Shown one piece after another: positions 9,307-17,290 of a DNA stretch of 42,274 bases (position 1 is the first letter of the stretch; every line of letters starts with the position of its first letter). Source of the stretch: Planctomicrobium piriforme (GTDB lineage Bacteria; Planctomycetota; Planctomycetia; Planctomycetales; Planctomycetaceae); NCBI GenBank assembly GCA_945861445.1, contig CAMAVF010000009.1:1-42274 (forward strand). The letters are read 5' to 3'. Both the position numbers and the translations under genes were made by a program. The notes beneath the pieces are model-generated. The model made no database searches. It saw nothing but the letters and a program-made list of their open reading frames with translations, and was not told the origin of the DNA.

Positions 9307-9405
9307 CAGCCTGTTGAAAAAGGTGTCTGGAACTTTGCCAACCACACGGAATCGAGCTTTTTTTCGACGTTCGGAGAGTTCCAGACACCTTTTTCAACAG
9401 GCTGT
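9306..9405. mobile_element. MITE-like palindromic element with perfect 29-bp inverted ends
   Basis: The first 29 bases (9306-9334, beginning ACAGCCTGTTGAAAAAGG) are repeated exactly in inverted orientation at 9377-9405 around 42 bases of unrelated sequence. The end ACAGCCTGTTGAAAAA looks like terminal repeats of some insertion sequences, but no transposase is present. It abuts moaC so that the last A of the TAA stop codon is the first base of the element. It could be a miniature inverted-repeat transposable element or a REP-like sequence that folds into a strong hairpin and ends moaC transcription. Confidence 0.75.
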
Positions 9406-9416
9406 AAACGCGGACA

Positions 9417-9436
9417 AGAATTCTCACGAATTCTGC
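9417..9436 (-). repeat. Copy of the GAATTC-palindrome repeat
   Basis: These 20 bases are the exact reverse complement of 16761-16780. The unit contains two GAATTC sites flanking a TGA/TCA core and ends in GCAG/CTGC. It lies just upstream of the polyprenyl synthase gene. Confidence 0.65.
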
Positions 9437-9510
9437 TGCGTAATCTCGGCGAAGATGTTTGAACAGGACGGGCTGGTGACCACTGGTCCGTGGGGGTAGT
9501 AGAGAGCGTC

Positions 9511-10518
9511 ATGGTTCACAAAGCGGCAGGCGAAACAGCGAATTCCAACGATCTTCAGGCCACGATCCTCGGCCTGATTGGAAACGACCTGCGCGAAATG
9601 GAAGTGGTCTTCCATCGCGAACTGCGCAGTAATCATCCATACGTCGCGGACGTCCTGACGCATCTGAATACCTATCGCGGCAAACGACTGCGGCCGATGT
9701 TGCTGCTGTTGACGGCCCAGGCTGTGGGCGAAGTGGACGCCGCTCATCACGTGCTGGCTGCCGTGGTGGAAATGATTCACACGGCGACTCTGGTCCATGA
9801 CGATGTCCTGGACGACGCCACGACCCGTCGACATGTCGCCACCGTCAACTCACGCTGGAACAACGAAACCAGCGTCTTACTGGGAGACTACCTCTTCACG
9901 CACGCCTTCCACCTCGCAAGCAGCCTGGAAAGCACGCTGGCCTGCCGGCTGATTGGCCGGGCGACCAACCTGGTGTGCGAGGGAGAACTCGCCCAGATTC
10001 ACGAACGGGGGAACTCGGGTCTGACGGAAGAGCAATATTTCAATATCATCGAAGGCAAAACGGCCGAACTGTGTGCCGTCTCGTGCTACCTGGGTGCTCA
10101 CTTTGCAGGTGGTTCCGAAGCGACCGTACTGGCGATGGATCGCTATGGCCGCAATTTGGGGATTGCATTCCAGATTGCTGACGACTTGCTGGATGTCTGC
10201 GGGACCGAACAAGAAACGGGCAAGACGCTGGGCTCGGATCTGGAAAAACAGAAGTTAACATTGCCGCTGATTCGCCTGCTGGCGGAAGCCACACCCGCAG
10301 CGGCCGGGAAGATTCGCGAACTGCTGGCTCATCCCAGTGCCGAGTCCAAGGCGGAACTCAACCGGCTGTTGAAGGCTGGCGACGCGTTGGAATATGCTCG
10401 GCAGCGCGCCTTCGAATATGTCGAAGCGGCACGAGCAGCGTTGGCCTGCCTGGCCGATTCACCCGCCCGGCAAGTACTCGAATTGCTGACAGAATTCGTC
10501 GTCGTGCGGTCGACATAG
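9511..10518 (+). CDS. ispB: Long-chain polyprenyl (octaprenyl/heptaprenyl) diphosphate synthase
   Basis: 335 residues of the all-trans isoprenyl diphosphate synthase family. It has the first Asp-rich motif LVHDDVLDD at about 97-101 and the second, QIADDLLD, at about 224-228. Also visible are GKRLRPMLLLL (binding of the homoallylic substrate) and EGKTAELCAVSC. The residues just before the first motif are small (HTATLVHDD), which in this family allows long products such as the menaquinone or ubiquinone side chain. The enzyme adds isopentenyl diphosphate to an allylic primer in the cytoplasm. The ATG at 9511 follows GAGAG; a GTG seven codons upstream is less likely. The precise chain length, and so the symbol, is inferred. 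Confidence 0.88.
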   Translation: MVHKAAGETANSNDLQATILGLIGNDLREMEVVFHRELRSNHPYVADVLTHLNTYRGKRLRPMLLLLTAQAVGEVDAAHHVLAAVVEMIHTATLVHDDVLDDATTRRHVATVNSRWNNETSVLLGDYLFTHAFHLASSLESTLACRLIGRATNLVCEGELAQIHERGNSGLTEEQYFNIIEGKTAELCAVSCYLGAHFAGGSEATVLAMDRYGRNLGIAFQIADDLLDVCGTEQETGKTLGSDLEKQKLTLPLIRLLAEATPAAAGKIRELLAHPSAESKAELNRLLKAGDALEYARQRAFEYVEAARAALACLADSPARQVLELLTEFVVVRST

Positions 10519-10525
10519 AAACGCT

Positions 10526-10639
10526 AACAAAACTACCCCACCGAGCTTGCCTCGGTGGATTCGGGCCTTTGCACTACGCTGACGCCGGACGTAGTGCAGA
10601 AGCCCGATGACCACCGAGACAAGCTTGGTGGTGTTTTGT
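10526..10639. repeat. Large palindromic repeat, AACAAAAC...GTTTTGT family
   Basis: Outer arms AACAAAAC and GTTTTGT enclose a long imperfect stem: CCACCGAGCTTGCCTCGGTGG-type sequence pairs with CCACCGAGACAAGCTTGGTGG, and inner GGGC..TTGCACTACG pairs with CGTAGTGCA..GCCC. It fills the space between the convergent polyprenyl synthase and 329-residue protein genes, where it could stop transcription from both sides. The same outer ends occur at 26675-26746 and 37222-37293. Confidence 0.75.
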
Positions 10640-10657
10640 AAGAGCCACTGAGTTACT

Positions 10658-11647
10658 TTACTCAGGGGGCTCAATCGGCCCGAAGTCCGGGATCGTGGGA
10701 GCGGCAAAGCGTTTGAGTTGCGCGTTGGAGCGACGTTGCTCGCGCAGGATGAAGAAACAAATCGCTCCCCCCAGGCTGATCCCCACGATGGCAATTCCCC
10801 CCAGCAGCAGGGGCACCCAGCGCGGGTCGGCGGCCGCTTTGCGTTGAACGACCGGGAACCAGCGAATCCGCTTTGCCAGCAACATCGGGGCAGCGTAGGT
10901 CAGTCCCGATTGGGCCGGGTACTGGTAACGCTTGAAGAAGTAACCGGTAATCGAAACCTTCTCGCTGAGCTTGCCGCCTTCCGCCAATCGGGAGGGCTTG
11001 TCGAGACAATGAAACACGTAGGGGTTCTTGCCCGAGTCGGCATTTCGCAACCAGCCTTCGTAAACGACGTCGATCTTCGCAGCGTTATCGTGATGCGGCA
11101 GCTGGTTGAGCTGCAGCAGTTCACCTTCGAGCGTGATCAGCCGGCCGCGGTAAAAATCAGGATCCGAGAACACCTGGGTATAGGTGACATCCTGCAATGC
11201 CGCCCGTTCGAGATCCGCTTGTGGCAGGTCCCGCAATTTGGCGAACACCGCCCAATAGGCATCCCCTTCAGCATGCCGGATGAAGAGCGCACGCTCATTG
11301 ATCTTGTCAAACACGGCCTTGGGGATTCGCAGGTCCTGCGGCAGGTCCCCTGCGGGCGCCGCGTTTTTCGGAGCCGCACCACCCTTCTTCTTCCCCGCAG
11401 CCTGCCCCGGCTGACCAACGACTTGCTGAGTCAACGTCTCCTGAAGTTGCTTGATCCGTTGCTCTTCTTCCGGTGAAAGCGGCCGTTGTTGCTGCTTCTG
11501 CGGCGGGTTCAACCAGGCCCAATTCTTGGGATTGGCCGACTTGAAGATCGACATCAGCACAATCACCAGCGTGCCCACGAGCATCACGACACGCCATTGA
11601 TCGCGACGTCGTCCAAATCGAGGAACACCTCTGGGCCGGAATCGCAT
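10658..11647 (-). CDS. Unrecognised two-TM protein with Gln/Lys-rich linker
   Basis: 329 residues. A basic N-terminus (MRFRPRGVPRFGRRRDQWR) precedes a TM helix (VVMLVGTLVIVLMSIF, ~20-36). A charged, Gln/Lys/Ala/Pro-rich linker follows (~48-105), then a folded domain (~105-270, with YRGRLITLEGELLQLNQLP and VVYEGWLRNADSGKNPYVFHCLDKP) that would lie outside the cytoplasm. A second TM helix (WVPLLLGGIAIVGISLGGAICFFIL) and a short tail complete it. I do not know a function. The middle domain has the look of a small beta-barrel. The ATG at 11647 has no clear Shine-Dalgarno. It lies downstream of leuS on the same strand, but 450 bases of palindromes separate them. Confidence 0.75.
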   Translation of the reverse strand: MRFRPRGVPRFGRRRDQWRVVMLVGTLVIVLMSIFKSANPKNWAWLNPPQKQQQRPLSPEEEQRIKQLQETLTQQVVGQPGQAAGKKKGGAAPKNAAPAGDLPQDLRIPKAVFDKINERALFIRHAEGDAYWAVFAKLRDLPQADLERAALQDVTYTQVFSDPDFYRGRLITLEGELLQLNQLPHHDNAAKIDVVYEGWLRNADSGKNPYVFHCLDKPSRLAEGGKLSEKVSITGYFFKRYQYPAQSGLTYAAPMLLAKRIRWFPVVQRKAAADPRWVPLLLGGIAIVGISLGGAICFFILREQRRSNAQLKRFAAPTIPDFGPIEPPE

Positions 11648-11724
11648 GGAAGCTTAATGGCTGGTGGTCAGGGTACAGGAATGCGTCAGTCTGAATTGTA
11701 AATCACAATCATAGAGTTAGGAAC

Positions 11725-11940
11725 TCACTCCGGAGGAGTGACAGAGGAGTGACAGCCATTAGCCTGGGGTTGTAGCGCAGCGAAAACCCCAGGTAGGCAA
11801 TTGACGATCGAGTCGACCCTGGAGGGGTCGCAGCCGCATTTTGCTGCGACCCCTCCAGGGTCGAGATCCGTGTGAAACTGGAACCCCGGGTGTCGCTGAC
11901 GCTCAACCCGGGGCTAATAGCTGTCACCCCTACCGGGGTG
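11725..11940. repeat. Cluster of five short hairpins
   Basis: Successive palindromes are visible. CACTCC/GGAGTG sits at 11725-11739. CCTGGGGT pairs with ACCCCAGG at 11763-11793. A perfect 20-bp stem occupies 11815-11834 with 11843-11862 (starts GACCCTGGAGGGG) around an 8-nt loop. CCCCGGGT pairs with ACCCGGGG at 11884-11913, and CACCCC pairs with GGGGTG at 11925-11940. They fill most of the 450-base gap between leuS and the next minus-strand gene. No protein-like frame is present. Confidence 0.8.
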
Positions 11941-11956
11941 AAGATCAATCCTTCCT

Positions 11957-12083
11957 AATCCGTGTTCAATCCGTGTCCATCCGTGGCTAAAAACTCTTCG
12001 TCCTCCTTGGGTTGCGGGCTACGCCCGCGCTGTGTTTCATCTGTGTCAATCCGTGGCGAAAACTCTTCTAAATCCGCTCCAGA
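11957..12083. repeat. Dispersed repeat of ATCCGTG units
   Basis: Two related copies (11957-12000 and about 12031-12083) are built from ATCCGTGT / CCATCCGTGGC units followed by AAAACTCTTC and, in the second, AATCCGCTCCAG. The second copy matches 37098-37132 almost exactly (one mismatch and one indel-like difference over ~32 bases). It lies just downstream of leuS. Confidence 0.7.
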
Positions 12084-12100
12084 CACAGGCCGTCTAGACC

Positions 12101-15100
12101 CTATTTCGCTACGAAATTCAGCATTCGGTCCACGACAAAAATCACTTTGACAATCTGCTTGCCGGTCAGATGTTGCGAGACATTCGGATCGGCCTTGGCG
12201 ACTTGTTCGGCCGTTTCCTGGTTCGCACCGGCCGGCAATTTGATGCGACCGCGCAACTTGCCGCTCACCTGGACGGGGATTTCCACTTCGCTTTCGACCA
12301 GCAACTGGGGATCAAACTGCGGCCACGGCTCATAGGCCAGCGTTGCCGTGTGTCCCAGCAACTCCCACAGTTCTTCAGCAAGGTGCGGTGCCAGCGGGCT
12401 CAACAACAGGACGAACGGTTCCAGCATCGCCCGCGGCTTGGGTTCTTGCGGAGTCACTTCGTTGACGAACTCCATCAGGCGGCTGATCACCGTGTTGAAA
12501 CTCAAGGCTTCCAAGCCTTGCGTCACGGCCGCGATTGTCTTGTGTAACATTCGGGTCTGATCGGCTGTCGGTGCGACATCCTGCACGGCTGGGTTCAGTA
12601 CTACGCTGTCGCTCCGTTCGTCGGCGATCATGCGCCACACGCGGGCCAGGAAACGCGCGATCCCCTCGACACCACTCATACTCCACGGCTTCGTGGCCTC
12701 CAGGGGGCCCATAAACATCTCATAGAGACGCAACGCGTCCGCGCCGTATTCTTTGACGACGCTGTCGGGATTGATGACATTCCCCCGCGACTTGGACATC
12801 TTATAGGCGCGGCTGTCGACCGCGATCTCGGGCTGTGTTACCAGTACGAAGTCATTCCCCTGCTTCGTGACTTGATCAGGGGTCAATTTGACCAACGTCA
12901 GCGGCACACCGGTTTGCTTTTGAACGTGCGCCGGCCCACCGTCTGGACCATCCGTGGCCAGGTTTGCCGAAATCCAGTTTCCGCTGGCCCCCTGATAGGC
13001 GGTCAATTCGGCTTCACCCAGGATCATCCCCTGATTCACGAGGCGGCCGAACGGTTCGGGGGTCTCAATATGCCCACGATCAAACAGCACCTTATGCCAG
13101 AACCTGGAATACAATAGGTGCAGCACGGCATGTTCCGCACCGCCCACATAGAGGTCCACCGGGAGCCACTGCTTCGCTAGATCTGGATCGACGAACGCCT
13201 GATGATTCTTGGGATCGATAAACCGCAGGTAGTACCAGCATGATCCCGCCCATTGCGGCATGCTGTTGGTTTCGCGCTTGAGCCGCGTGCCATCTGGCAG
13301 AGTTTTATAAAGCCACTCCGCGGGCGCCTTGGACAGTAATGGCTCGGGCGTGCCAGTCGGTTTGAAATCGGCCATCGGGGGCAACGTGACGGGCAGCTCT
13401 GCAGGCGTATCGGCACGCATTAAACCCGTCGGCTGGCCGTTTGCATCGAGCTCATGCCAGATCGGGAAGGGCTCGCCCCAGTAGCGTTGCCGGCTGAACA
13501 ACCAGTCGCGCAGGCGGTAGTTGACCGCCACCTTGCCCAAGCCTTGGGCATTCAATTCTGCCGAGATCTGCTGCTTGAATTCGAGAGTCGGCAAGCCGCT
13601 GTACTTACCGGAATTGATGGCCGTGCCGAGACCAGCGAACGGCATCTCGGTCTGACCGTTCACGTCCCGGGCGAGGTCCCGTTCCTCTTTGGAATACTCG
13701 TATCCAGCCGGCGCCTGAACCACGGGCATGATCGGAATCTCGAACTTCACAGCGAATTCCCAGTCGCGCACGTCGTGTGCGGGGACTGCCATGATGGCTC
13801 CGGTTCCGTAGCTGCTTAACACATAATCGGCGATCCAGACCGGCACCGGCTGACCATTCACCGGATTGATGGCAAAGCCACCAGTGAACACGCCAGTCTT
13901 GGTTTTTCCCGCGTCGGTCCGGTCGCGTTCACTCTTGAGTGTCGCTTGCCGGCGGTACTCTTCAACGGCGGCAGTCTGTTCGAAAGTCGTCAGGCGATCG
14001 ACGAAAGGATGTTCGGGGGATAAGACCATATAAGTCGCGCCGAACAGCGTATCCGGTCGCGTCGTGTAGACTCGGATCGCATCGTCGGTTGGCTCCTTGG
14101 GGAAGCCTGTGTTGGCTCGCGACGCCTTCCATTCCTCAAAAGCTCGCTTGTCCTCGACAATCTCGTTTGCCAACTCCGCGGCAAGACGTTCAGCCAGTTC
14201 ATTCATCAACTCGGCAGAGAGGGGCTTTCCTGCATGGAGAACCGTAGGGGCGCCCGACTGCGGATCGACTGAGACGTTGATGTCACCATTGATCCCGCCG
14301 ACCACCTTTCTCGCTTCTCGTTCGATGAGTCCATGCGTGACGAGTGACGTCGGTGACTGGAGACCACTGGAGGGCTGGTTCAGCCGGCTGCCAATGAAGA
14401 AATCGACTTCCGCCCCTTCACTCCGGCCAATCCAGTTGCGTTGCAGCAACTTGATCGACTCGGGCCAGTTCAAATCTTCAAGTTCATTCCCCAACCGATC
14501 GGCATAGGCCGTAATCCGGAGCATCCACTGACGGAGCGGAATCCGCACCACGGGATGGTTGCCGCGATCACTCTTACCGTCGATGACCTCTTCGTTGGCG
14601 AGCACTGTCCCCAATGCCGGACACCAGTTGACCGGAGCTTCATGCTGATAAGCCAGGCGATTCTTGTCCTGATACCGGCGCACGGCATCGTGTCCCTGCG
14701 CGGCAACGTCCAATGGAATGGGCAATTCGGAAATCGGCCGGCCCTTGCCTGTACGAGACTTGCCGTCCGGGCCAGTCCATTCGAAAGCCGGGTCGTACCA
14801 GGTGTCAAAAATCTGCAGAAAAATCCACTGTGTCCAGCGATAGTAGTCAGGATCCGTCGTGGAGAACTCACGGCTCCAGTCGTAGCTGAAGCCGAGCATC
14901 TTCAATTGACGGCGGAAGTTGTCGATGTTCTCGTAAGTCTTGACAGCCGGATGAGTTCCGGTCTTGATCGCATACTCTTCGGCGGGCAGACCAAACGCAT
15001 CCCAACCCATGGGATGCAGGACTTTCTTGCCCAGCATGCGGGAAAAACGACAGACGATATCGGTCGCCGTATACCCTTCTGGGTGCCCGACATGCAGCCC

Positions 15101-15247
15101 TTCCCCAGAGGGATACGGGAACATGTCTAAAACGTACAACTTCGGTTGATCCGCTGCGACCTGGGCTGCGTTCAGTTCAAACGTGCGGTGGGTTTCCCAG
15201 TAGGCTTGCCACTTGGCTTCAATCCGGCGGGCTTCATAACGAGGCAT
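12101..15247 (-). CDS. leuS: Leucyl-tRNA synthetase
   Basis: 1048 residues of class I aminoacyl-tRNA synthetase, which charges tRNA-Leu in the cytoplasm. The N-terminus [39 protein letters not shown] (HIGH-type motif HVGH) and KMSKSRGNV (KMSKS loop) are all present, as are the editing-domain [15 protein letters not shown] and a C-terminal anticodon-binding and tRNA-contacting part. It is longer than the usual ~860-950 residues because about 85 extra residues lie between [12 protein letters not shown] (~283) and the TTRPDT motif (~394). The ATG at 15247 starts at the conserved N-terminus, so an in-frame start 37 codons upstream is rejected. No Shine-Dalgarno is visible. Confidence 0.96.
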   Translation of the reverse strand: MPRYEARRIEAKWQAYWETHRTFELNAAQVAADQPKLYVLDMFPYPSGEGLHVGHPEGYTATDIVCRFSRMLGKKVLHPMGWDAFGLPAEEYAIKTGTHPAVKTYENIDNFRRQLKMLGFSYDWSREFSTTDPDYYRWTQWIFLQIFDTWYDPAFEWTGPDGKSRTGKGRPISELPIPLDVAAQGHDAVRRYQDKNRLAYQHEAPVNWCPALGTVLANEEVIDGKSDRGNHPVVRIPLRQWMLRITAYADRLGNELEDLNWPESIKLLQRNWIGRSEGAEVDFFIGSRLNQPSSGLQSPTSLVTHGLIEREARKVVGGINGDINVSVDPQSGAPTVLHAGKPLSAELMNELAERLAAELANEIVEDKRAFEEWKASRANTGFPKEPTDDAIRVYTTRPDTLFGATYMVLSPEHPFVDRLTTFEQTAAVEEYRRQATLKSERDRTDAGKTKTGVFTGGFAINPVNGQPVPVWIADYVLSSYGTGAIMAVPAHDVRDWEFAVKFEIPIMPVVQAPAGYEYSKEERDLARDVNGQTEMPFAGLGTAINSGKYSGLPTLEFKQQISAELNAQGLGKVAVNYRLRDWLFSRQRYWGEPFPIWHELDANGQPTGLMRADTPAELPVTLPPMADFKPTGTPEPLLSKAPAEWLYKTLPDGTRLKRETNSMPQWAGSCWYYLRFIDPKNHQAFVDPDLAKQWLPVDLYVGGAEHAVLHLLYSRFWHKVLFDRGHIETPEPFGRLVNQGMILGEAELTAYQGASGNWISANLATDGPDGGPAHVQKQTGVPLTLVKLTPDQVTKQGNDFVLVTQPEIAVDSRAYKMSKSRGNVINPDSVVKEYGADALRLYEMFMGPLEATKPWSMSGVEGIARFLARVWRMIADERSDSVVLNPAVQDVAPTADQTRMLHKTIAAVTQGLEALSFNTVISRLMEFVNEVTPQEPKPRAMLEPFVLLLSPLAPHLAEELWELLGHTATLAYEPWPQFDPQLLVESEVEIPVQVSGKLRGRIKLPAGANQETAEQVAKADPNVSQHLTGKQIVKVIFVVDRMLNFVAK

Positions 15248-15378
15248 GTTGCGTTTTTTCGGTAAAATCAAGCACTGGCGAGGAGTTTTGCGGGGTTCCG
15301 AATCAAGCTGCTCAGTGTATTCTGTGGAGGGACAGTTTGCCAACTGCGAGATTGTCACTCACGGGGAGGTTTCGACGC

Positions 15379-15552
15379 ATGTTTTGGGAATCTATGGGAC
15401 AATCCTTGGTTTCGTTAATTCTGCTGCTCGTGGTTTTGCCTCTCGGCGTCTTGACAGTCGTCAGCGAGATTGTCGCATGCTACTTGCAACAGACTGGCCC
15501 CCTCAGCCGGTTCTTGTTTTCTCTTCGTGAATGGTTGTTCGGGCCTCCGTGA
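15379..15552 (+). CDS. Small single-TM protein, 57 aa
   Basis: The ATG at 15379 is preceded by GGGGAGG about nine bases upstream, a strong start. The peptide has one long hydrophobic stretch (SLVSLILLLVVLPLGVLTVVSEIVA) and ends in a Leu/Phe-rich amphipathic tail (SRFLFSLREWLFGPP). I do not recognise it. It is transcribed divergently from leuS, 131 bases away, and is followed by a second similar small membrane protein. Confidence 0.6.
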   Translation: MFWESMGQSLVSLILLLVVLPLGVLTVVSEIVACYLQQTGPLSRFLFSLREWLFGPP

Positions 15553-15593
15553 AACTTCAGCAGCATTCAAGGCGACTGGGAAAGTGCGGTCAC

Positions 15594-15806
15594 ATGTTCG
15601 TCCGGATTCTGGACAAGACAATTTGGTGCCTGAAAGTGTTCGCCCTCGTGGCGGTGTTCTTGCTGACGCTGTTCTTGGTGATCCCACTTTGGATTTGCTC
15701 GCTCATGACGTTCTCAGCGGAGCCTCTGGGGTTACTTTCGGGATTATTTGAGTTGCTGGCGAAACTAAAACGCGACGTACTCGGAGATGAAGATCTAACG
15801 GAATAG
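15594..15806 (+). CDS. Small membrane protein, 70 aa
   Basis: The peptide is MFVRILDKTIWCLKVF followed by a hydrophobic helix (ALVAVFLLTLFLVIPLWICSLM), then EPLGLLSGLFELLAKLKRDVLGDED. The arrangement (one TM helix, then an amphipathic Leu-rich helix) matches its upstream neighbour, so the two could be distant duplicates. The ATG at 15594 has a weak GGGAAAG leader; longer in-frame versions from 15531 overlap the previous gene and are less likely. Function unknown. Confidence 0.55.
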   Translation: MFVRILDKTIWCLKVFALVAVFLLTLFLVIPLWICSLMTFSAEPLGLLSGLFELLAKLKRDVLGDEDLTE

Positions 15807-15874
15807 CCGGGTGTCTGTTCAAGACGTTGGTAACGAAATTGATTTGCGAAATTGGTTAAAATAGAAAGCCATCC

Positions 15875-16099
15875 ATGGGAATTGGGCCTATCGAAATGAT
15901 CATCATGTTGGCGACCTTGGTATTTCTCGCGCTGGTGATTGTTCCAGTGGGGCGATTCTTTTTCGGATCGCGTCCGCGTATGACTGGCGACGGCGAGCGT
16001 CAGTCGCATCCGCAACTGAAAAAATGCCCGGGCTGCGGTGCGGAACTCACGGGGCAGGGTGATAACTGCCCGGGTTGTGGACTGCGGATTTCTGTTTAG
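15875..16099 (+). CDS. Small TM protein with C-terminal zinc ribbon, 74 aa
   Basis: A TM helix near the N-terminus (MIIMLATLVFLALVIVPVGRFFF) is followed by a short polar linker and a CPGC-x10-CPGC zinc ribbon (CPGCGAEL...NCPGCGL). The ribbon would face the cytoplasm if the N-terminus is outside. Proteins of this layout are common in planctomycetes, but their job is unknown. Both cysteine pairs are complete. It is the third small plus-strand gene in a row after leuS. Confidence 0.7.
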   Translation: MGIGPIEMIIMLATLVFLALVIVPVGRFFFGSRPRMTGDGERQSHPQLKKCPGCGAELTGQGDNCPGCGLRISV

Positions 16100-16115
16100 G
16101 GAAGCCCGAACCACC

Positions 16116-16205
16116 GTAGGTCGGGCACTCCTGCCCGTCTTCCCACGCTCCCCACGTTTAACGTGGAAGATGACAAAATACGACGGGCAGGAGTGCCCGT
16201 TCTAC
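16116..16205. repeat. GGGCACTCCTGCCC inverted repeat
   Basis: Arms at 16116-16139 and 16182-16205 are near-perfect inverted copies (GTAG..CGGGCACTCCTGCCCGTC). Each arm also contains its own small palindrome, and CCACG..CGTGG forms a small hairpin in the centre. It lies between the zinc-ribbon protein gene and the ferredoxin gene and could act as a terminator. The remaining bases up to 16307 hold no recognised feature. Confidence 0.75.
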
Positions 16206-16307
16206 TTGTCGGGAATGCACTCGCTGGCGCTTCGAGCTAGTATTGTGGGACGCGCTCGACCTGATCCCGGATCCATTCCTCGCCATTTGAAATGTCCAGC
16301 TTCCACC

Positions 16308-16718
16308 ATGCCGCCGTTTACCAGCCATATTTTTGTTTGTTGCAATCAACGCGAACCAAATCATCGCCGTGGCTGTTGCGATCCCGAGGGCACCGAGGCG
16401 TTGCGCGAAGCCTTCAAGGTGGAAGTGGCGAAACGGAAGTTGGGGCCATTGGTGCGTGCCAACAAGGCGGGTTGCCTCGAACAATGTGAACTCGGTCCTA
16501 CCGTGGTCATTTACCCTCAGGGGATCTGGTACGGACATGTGCAGCCGAGCGATGTCGCACGCATCCTGGACGAAACCGTGCTGGCCGGTCGCATTCTCAA
16601 TGACCTGCTGATTCCGCCCGCCTGTCTCAATAACGGCCAATGTGCCGACCGGCGCGTCGAGACGCGTGCAGACGCCTGTGCCGGGTGCGATCGCGGAAAC
16701 AGCCTTCCCGTCGAGTGA
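16308..16718 (+). CDS. Thioredoxin-like [2Fe-2S] ferredoxin
   Basis: 136 residues. The pattern HIFVCCNQR...RGCCDPEGTEAL...VRANKAGCLEQCELGPTVVIYPQGIWYGHV matches the thioredoxin-fold ferredoxin family (COG3411; related to the NuoE/HoxF [2Fe-2S] domain), with cysteines in the two loops that bind the cluster. It should act as a small cytoplasmic electron carrier; the partner is unknown. After the domain the tail carries four more cysteines in a Cx5Cx11Cx2C pattern (ACLNNGQC...ACAGC), which the basic family does not need. The ATG at 16308 begins at the conserved start; the frame is open further upstream but only through the palindromic repeat. Confidence 0.85.
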   Translation: MPPFTSHIFVCCNQREPNHRRGCCDPEGTEALREAFKVEVAKRKLGPLVRANKAGCLEQCELGPTVVIYPQGIWYGHVQPSDVARILDETVLAGRILNDLLIPPACLNNGQCADRRVETRADACAGCDRGNSLPVE

Positions 16719-16760
16719 AGGCCGGTTCATCCGCTCTACGCCGTGAAGGATTTTGATGTA

Positions 16761-16859
16761 GCAGAATTCGTGAGAATTCTGACGCCTGTCCCAGCGGTTG
16801 CGATGTTTAGGGACTGACAAAGTCGGTCGGCAATCGGCGGAACTCTTACGAGATTCCGC
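16761..16859. repeat. Facing pair of GAATTC-type palindromic repeats
   Basis: Unit one (16761-16780, GCAGAATTCGTGAGAATTCT) is the exact reverse complement of 9417-9436. Unit two (16837-16859) is a diverged copy in the opposite direction: its reverse complement begins GCGGAATCTCGTAAGAG, matching the unit at most positions. This is the layout of bacterial REP-type pairs. The 330-base gap (16719-17051) holds these, a sigma-54-like site and a tandem repeat, but no gene that I recognise. Confidence 0.6.
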
Positions 16860-16969
16860 TACGAAATCCTGCAAGGCGTAGCCCTCCGCTCTGTGGCATT
16901 CCAACGACCGCGATGGGCGCTCGTCAGTCATTTCTTGAATCCAACCGCGAATTTCTCGTGGTTTTGGCA

Positions 16970-16986
16970 GCGGCACGCCATTTGCA
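16970..16986 (+). promoter_or_regulatory. Sigma-54-type promoter candidate
   Basis: GGCACG-N4-TTGCA at 16972-16986 matches the -24/-12 consensus TGGCACG-N4-TTGC, with the invariant GG and GC twelve bases apart. Only the two bases before GG differ. It points at csbD (start 17052), giving a start of transcription near 16998 and a leader of about 55 bases. No activator gene is adjacent. This is based on pattern match only. Confidence 0.45.
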
Positions 16987-17018
16987 AAATAAGCCTGGCA
17001 GCAGTGTTTGTTTTCCAC

Positions 17019-17040
17019 CTCAAGGTTAACTCAAGGTTAA
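17019..17040 (+). repeat. 11-bp tandem repeat before csbD
   Basis: CTCAAGGTTAA occurs twice in perfect tandem (17019-17029, 17030-17040), immediately before the AAGGAG ribosome-binding site. It may be a protein-binding site or simply a small duplication; the second copy supplies part of the ribosome-binding region. Confidence 0.55.
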
Positions 17041-17051
17041 GGAGATAGGCC

Positions 17052-17231
17052 ATGTCAGGCACCAGTGACGAAATCAAGGGTCGGATCAAGGAAGCCGCCG
17101 GAGCCATCACGGACGACGATAAGCTGCGTCGCGAAGGGAAGATGGATCAAGCGGTCGGCAAAGTGAAACAAGCCTTTGAAAAGGCCGTCGACAAGGTCAA
17201 CGAAGTCGTGCAGGGCAAGCCGCGCACGTAA
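17052..17231 (+). CDS. CsbD family stress-response protein, 59 aa
   Basis: The translation begins MSGTSDEIKGRIKEAAGAIT and continues with DDDKLRREGKMDQAVGKVKQ, the typical CsbD pattern of a short charged, helix-hairpin protein (G-K/R-x-KE-AAG-x-x-TDD...EGK-DQ-x-GK-x-KQ). CsbD proteins are induced by general stress in many bacteria; the molecular role is not known. A perfect AAGGAG lies seven bases before the ATG. It is the first gene of a plus-strand group of stress and secreted proteins and sits behind a possible sigma-54 promoter and an 11-bp tandem repeat. Confidence 0.93.
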   Translation: MSGTSDEIKGRIKEAAGAITDDDKLRREGKMDQAVGKVKQAFEKAVDKVNEVVQGKPRT

Positions 17232-17290
17232 TTGACCGTCATGTCAACGAGTGCATGCCCTGTCATTTCGAGTATGAAGGAGGATCAGTC

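Noticed and set aside
11725-12083. A possible CRISPR array in the repeat-rich gap after leuS
   Set aside because: The repeats are different palindromes, not one direct repeat with regular spacers; no cas gene is near.
16158-17018. Minus-strand frame of 286 residues over the ferredoxin and the gap before csbD
   Set aside because: It runs through the palindromic repeats and opposite the ferredoxin, and has no recognisable domain.
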